From Nitrobacter sp. NHB1 (GTDB lineage Bacteria; Pseudomonadota; Alphaproteobacteria; Rhizobiales; Xanthobacteraceae): 64,000 nucleotides of DNA. A program made the translations under genes and the position numbers. Each line of letters begins with the position of its first letter. Within the stretch, counting starts at the first letter, position 1. The notes under the pieces are model-generated. The model was not told the DNA's origin, ran no database searches, and saw nothing but the letters and a program-made list of their open reading frames with translations. Shown in pieces: positions 61,662-64,000 of the stretch. Location of the stretch: positions 2,270,001-2,334,000 of the forward strand of contig NZ_JBAMDA010000001.1 of assembly GCF_036964665.1 (NCBI RefSeq), given 5' to 3'.

Positions 61662-61686
61662 GGAACGATCGCCCCGCGCGCTCGTT
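61662..61686 (+). promoter_or_regulatory. EcfG-type promoter for the exported PRC-barrel gene
   Basis: GGAAC (61662-61666), 16 nt, CGTT (61683-61686), 30 bp before the start codon. Confidence 0.75.
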
Positions 61687-61716
61687 GGAAGGTGACCATC
61701 AACGAAGGAGACTACA

Positions 61717-62139
61717 ATGCGATTGATCCCGGCAGTGCTTCTGGCGTGCGCCCTCGCCTCGCCCATGGCGATGGCCCAAAACCTTGCACCGACCCCGTCA
61801 GCTGCTGCGGCGCCTGTCTCGGCCGCCGGTCAGTGGAGAGCTTCCAAGCTAGTGGGCGTGAATATATACAATGAGCAGAATGACAAGATCGGCGAAGTGA
61901 ATGATGTGATCATCGACGGCTCTGGCAAAGTTGACGGCGTCATTGTCAGCGTCGGCGGCTTTCTCGGCATGGGCGAACATAACGTTATGATGAAGCTGGA
62001 TCAGATCAAGTTCGCCAACAAGGCCGGAACCACGACAACCGGTTCAACGAGTTCGAATTCGAAGCAGTGGTATCCTGACCGTGGCACGGTCAACGCCACG
62101 AAGGACCAGCTCAAGGCAATGCCACAGTTCAAGTACTAG
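61717..62139 (+). CDS. Exported PRC-barrel domain protein
   Basis: 140 residues with AAGGAG Shine-Dalgarno. Signal peptide (IPAVLLACALASPMAMAQ), then a Pro/Ala linker and a PRC-barrel domain: SKLVGVNIYNEQNDKIGEVN, DVIIDGSGKVDGVIVSVGGF, LGMGEHNVMMKLDQIKF. The C-terminus (YPDRGTVNATKDQLKAMPQF) is typical of these alphaproteobacterial proteins. Periplasmic; function unknown. It differs from the cytosolic PRC-barrel at 59.6 kb in having a signal peptide. Confidence 0.89.
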   Translation: MRLIPAVLLACALASPMAMAQNLAPTPSAAAAPVSAAGQWRASKLVGVNIYNEQNDKIGEVNDVIIDGSGKVDGVIVSVGGFLGMGEHNVMMKLDQIKFANKAGTTTTGSTSSNSKQWYPDRGTVNATKDQLKAMPQFKY

Positions 62140-62318
62140 GCATTAAGCCGGCAAACGCTCGACCTTAGGAACGCGTCGTCCTTAAGCGCGTTTCTGGGGT
62201 CTGTTATGCACCTGCCGTCACCGGGAGGCCGCCGTAGTGGGGGCAATTTTGAACTTCGGCGGGCTCTTGCACCAGCCTGATGATCTCCGTCACATTGGCC
62301 TTCATGAAGGACATTATC

Positions 62319-63272
62319 CTAAAACCCCGACATCTGGCGCTGCTTCTGGCGAGCTTCGAACATGCGTCTGGTCTGGGGTTTCACGAAGAGCGAGACGATC
62401 TGAGGATGCTTTTCGCGGATCCGTCGCTCGAGCTCCGTGACGCATTCTTCGATCTGTGGTGTGTGGAGAGCGTCCGCAAATTCCAGACTAAGGGTCGCCA
62501 CAATCTGATCTGGCGATAGATGGACGGTAATCACGCCATTAGCGCCTTCAACCCCTGGCTGACTTTCAGCGAGCGAAAGGACCGAACTGTTGATCGCTTC
62601 GCTGGCGCGCTCGCCAATCAACAGACCCTTGCTCTCCCTTGCAAGAAGGGCGGCTATGACCGCCAGAACTGTGCCAATAAGAATCGATGCGGCGCCGTCA
62701 ATTGCAGGTATCCCAAAATGATCGGCCGCCCAAATCCCGGCTGCCGCGATCACGATGCCGATCAGGGCGGCGGTGTCTTCGAGAAGGACCATGAACGAGG
62801 GCGGATCCTTGCTCATCGTAATGGCTTCTAGGTAAGGCTTCGATCCCTTGGAAGCGCGAAAAGATTTCAGCGCGATCCACCACGACACCCCCTCGAACAG
62901 AAACGAACAAGCCAGGACAATGTAATTGACCGACACATTTTCGATCCGGGTGGGCGCGGCAACATGCAGGATACCCTCGTAAAACGAGACGCCGGCGCCA
63001 AGCGCAAACAGCAAGAGTGCAACAATGAAACTCCAAAAATACAGTTCGCGCCCATAACCCAGCGGATGGTGCGCATCGGGCCGGAGGCTGGCACGTGAAT
63101 ATCCATAAAGAAGCAGCGCCTCATTACCCGTATCCACCAACGAATGGACGCCCTCGCTGATCATCGACGAACTTCCAGTGATGAGCGCAGCGATGAATTT
63201 GGTCACGGCAACTAACAGGTTTCCCGCCAATGCCGCATAGATCACCTTTTTTGATGGGTTGTTCGTGGCCAT
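62319..63272 (-). CDS. Cation diffusion facilitator (metal exporter)
   Basis: 317 residues. CDF family: helices carry the metal site SMISEGVHSLVDTGNEALL (helix 2) and LLEDTAALIGIVIAA (helix 5), plus the DAHHPLGYGRELYFWSF signature. About six membrane helices, then a short cytosolic beta-alpha-beta domain (VITVHLSPDQIVATLSLEFA). It exports Zn2+, Fe2+, Mn2+ or similar by proton antiport; there is no long His loop to indicate zinc. Monocistronic, on the opposite strand to the exported PRC-barrel gene. No EcfG box was seen upstream. Confidence 0.93.
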   Translation of the reverse strand: MATNNPSKKVIYAALAGNLLVAVTKFIAALITGSSSMISEGVHSLVDTGNEALLLYGYSRASLRPDAHHPLGYGRELYFWSFIVALLLFALGAGVSFYEGILHVAAPTRIENVSVNYIVLACSFLFEGVSWWIALKSFRASKGSKPYLEAITMSKDPPSFMVLLEDTAALIGIVIAAAGIWAADHFGIPAIDGAASILIGTVLAVIAALLARESKGLLIGERASEAINSSVLSLAESQPGVEGANGVITVHLSPDQIVATLSLEFADALHTPQIEECVTELERRIREKHPQIVSLFVKPQTRRMFEARQKQRQMSGF

Positions 63273-63720
63273 GCCCGGAGATCGAATTCCTGAAATCGAC
63301 AGGCCGCCGACCGGCCGCGGGAAACAGTGCTATAAGGCTCGTCGCGATGAAATACGCTCCGCGGCGAATGAACGCCGTCCGGTCGGTGAAGTTCCTTGAT
63401 GCTTATATTGCACCCGGTTGCAGAGCATCTTCTTGAAAATGACATGGACCTTTTTCGGTTTAGATGCAGACCTACTTGAAGATATTCGCGGACTTGCAAA
63501 GCTAGTTGGCAGGTCCGTCGCTAACGTTACGCTGCTTTCCAACGACCATCGTTTCGATTTTCAGAATATTGGAAAGCGCCGGGGGTGTCCGATCACTGTT
63601 GCCGCTCAAACAGCCCCTCAAAAAGGCAAATTGCGCCATCCAAAAGCAAAGACTGTACTGTGATGCTTGAACCGCAGCTGAGGTACGCGACGCCAAGCTC
63701 AAGGCCGGCCTCAGCTGTCC
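63273..63720. other. Non-coding spacer before the transposase remnant
   Basis: About 450 bp. A 75-codon frame (from 63436, MTWTFFGLDADLLEDI) is open but unrecognised and has no clear Shine-Dalgarno. The region seems decayed. Confidence 0.4.
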
Positions 63721-63870
63721 GTGGGACCTTCGAAAGCCGTTGAGGTCGCGACGTTAACCTGGGTTGATAAGTTCAACAATCGCCGGCTGCTAGAGCGCGT
63801 TGGCAACATCTCGCTGGCCGAAGCCGAGGAGCGCTATTACGCCACGATCGAAAAACAGCCATGGCCGCGG
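63721..63870 (+). pseudogene. IS3-family transposase, C-terminal remnant
   Basis: The segment AVEVATLTWVDKFNNRRLLE, then RVGNISLAEAEERYYATIEK, matches the well-conserved end of IS3-family OrfB (integrase) transposases. The first part needs a 1-bp frameshift: GTFE (frame 3) joins AVEVATL (frame 1) at 63735, an extra A. Upstream transposase sequence, ends and OrfA are absent, so this is a dead fragment. Beyond ~63870 the reading no longer resembles transposase. Indicates past IS activity at this edge. Confidence 0.8.
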
Positions 63871-64000
63871 GCCACGGCTGCTCCGGCGTGGGTTCTACGC
63901 GGCTCCGCGATACGTAGCCGCGCAAGCCCAGGCACGAACCGCACCCCTTCACAAAATCGGCGCAGCATTCAAGTTCGCTGTTCACTTGCGCGTTTGAAAC

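Noticed and set aside
63436-63663. 75-codon frame before the IS3 remnant
   Set aside because: Not recognisable, lacks a ribosome binding site and lies in decayed DNA.

Overview
The window reads as chromosomal DNA of an alphaproteobacterium of the Bradyrhizobium/Rhodopseudomonas/Nitrobacter group (Nitrobacteraceae). Supporting this are a class II 5-aminolevulinate synthase, an F0 ATP synthase operon (atpI-B-E-b'-b) separate from F1, an aa3 oxidase cluster of the coxBA-ctaB-ctaG-coxC type, a RegS/RegR redox pair, a PodJ-like polarity protein, IalB, BA14K and DUF1236 proteins, a MmcB protein, and several families of intergenic palindromic repeats typical of these genomes. Genus cannot be settled from this window alone. 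No rRNA, tRNA or CRISPR array was found.

Layout. 0-2 kb: end of bioB, then hemA and two repeats. 2-7.1 kb: a transporter-like (SSF) hybrid histidine kinase flanked by two response regulators on the opposite strand. 7.3-8.5 kb: small exported proteins. 8.9-11.7 kb: F0 ATP synthase operon with a visible promoter and terminator. 11.9-16.2 kb: an exported protein, a RimJ-like acetyltransferase, an M16 peptidase and thrC (TTG start). 16.8-22.7 kb: aa3 oxidase operon on the minus strand. 23-26 kb: ialB, tldD and lepB. 26-29 kb: a PAN-domain protein, plant-type glutamate-cysteine ligase and a MarR regulator. 29-34.6 kb: PodJ-like protein, then a TauE-type exporter overlapping a TIGR02186 protein. 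34.6-36.5 kb: divergent EamA transporter and LysR regulator. 36.6-40.2 kb: ligase-associated DNA-damage endonuclease (PdeM) and helicase; the helicase gene carries an in-frame palindromic element. 40.4-43.5 kb: a double beta-barrel outer membrane protein, an acetyltransferase and HtpX. 43.7-50.6 kb: a multi-PAS hybrid kinase, DUF1236 protein, MBL hydrolase, MmcB, RegR and RegS. 50.9-55.7 kb: PHB depolymerase, a YgjP-like metallopeptidase and PBP1A.

55.7-64 kb looks like an accessory segment. It is bounded by a frameshifted DUF72 pseudogene and an IS3-type transposase remnant. It holds a type III polyketide synthase overlapping an isoprenylcysteine-methyltransferase homologue, a stress-type flavin/PLP-fold protein, a Lys-rich DUF6496 protein, two PRC-barrel proteins, a 26-residue membrane peptide, a low-affinity iron permease homologue and a CDF metal transporter. 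Four of these transcription units have a clean GGAAC-N16/17-CGTT motif at promoter distance, a fifth has a one-mismatch version, and the BA14K gene at 7.7 kb has a related site. This is the consensus of the general stress response sigma factor EcfG, so the segment is probably a small EcfG-controlled stress island.

The most unusual items are the in-frame palindromic element between helicase motifs I and Ia, the run of EcfG-type promoters (one driving a 26-residue peptide), the tandem duplication inside the outer membrane protein, and the PKS/methyltransferase pair coupled by a GTGA overlap.
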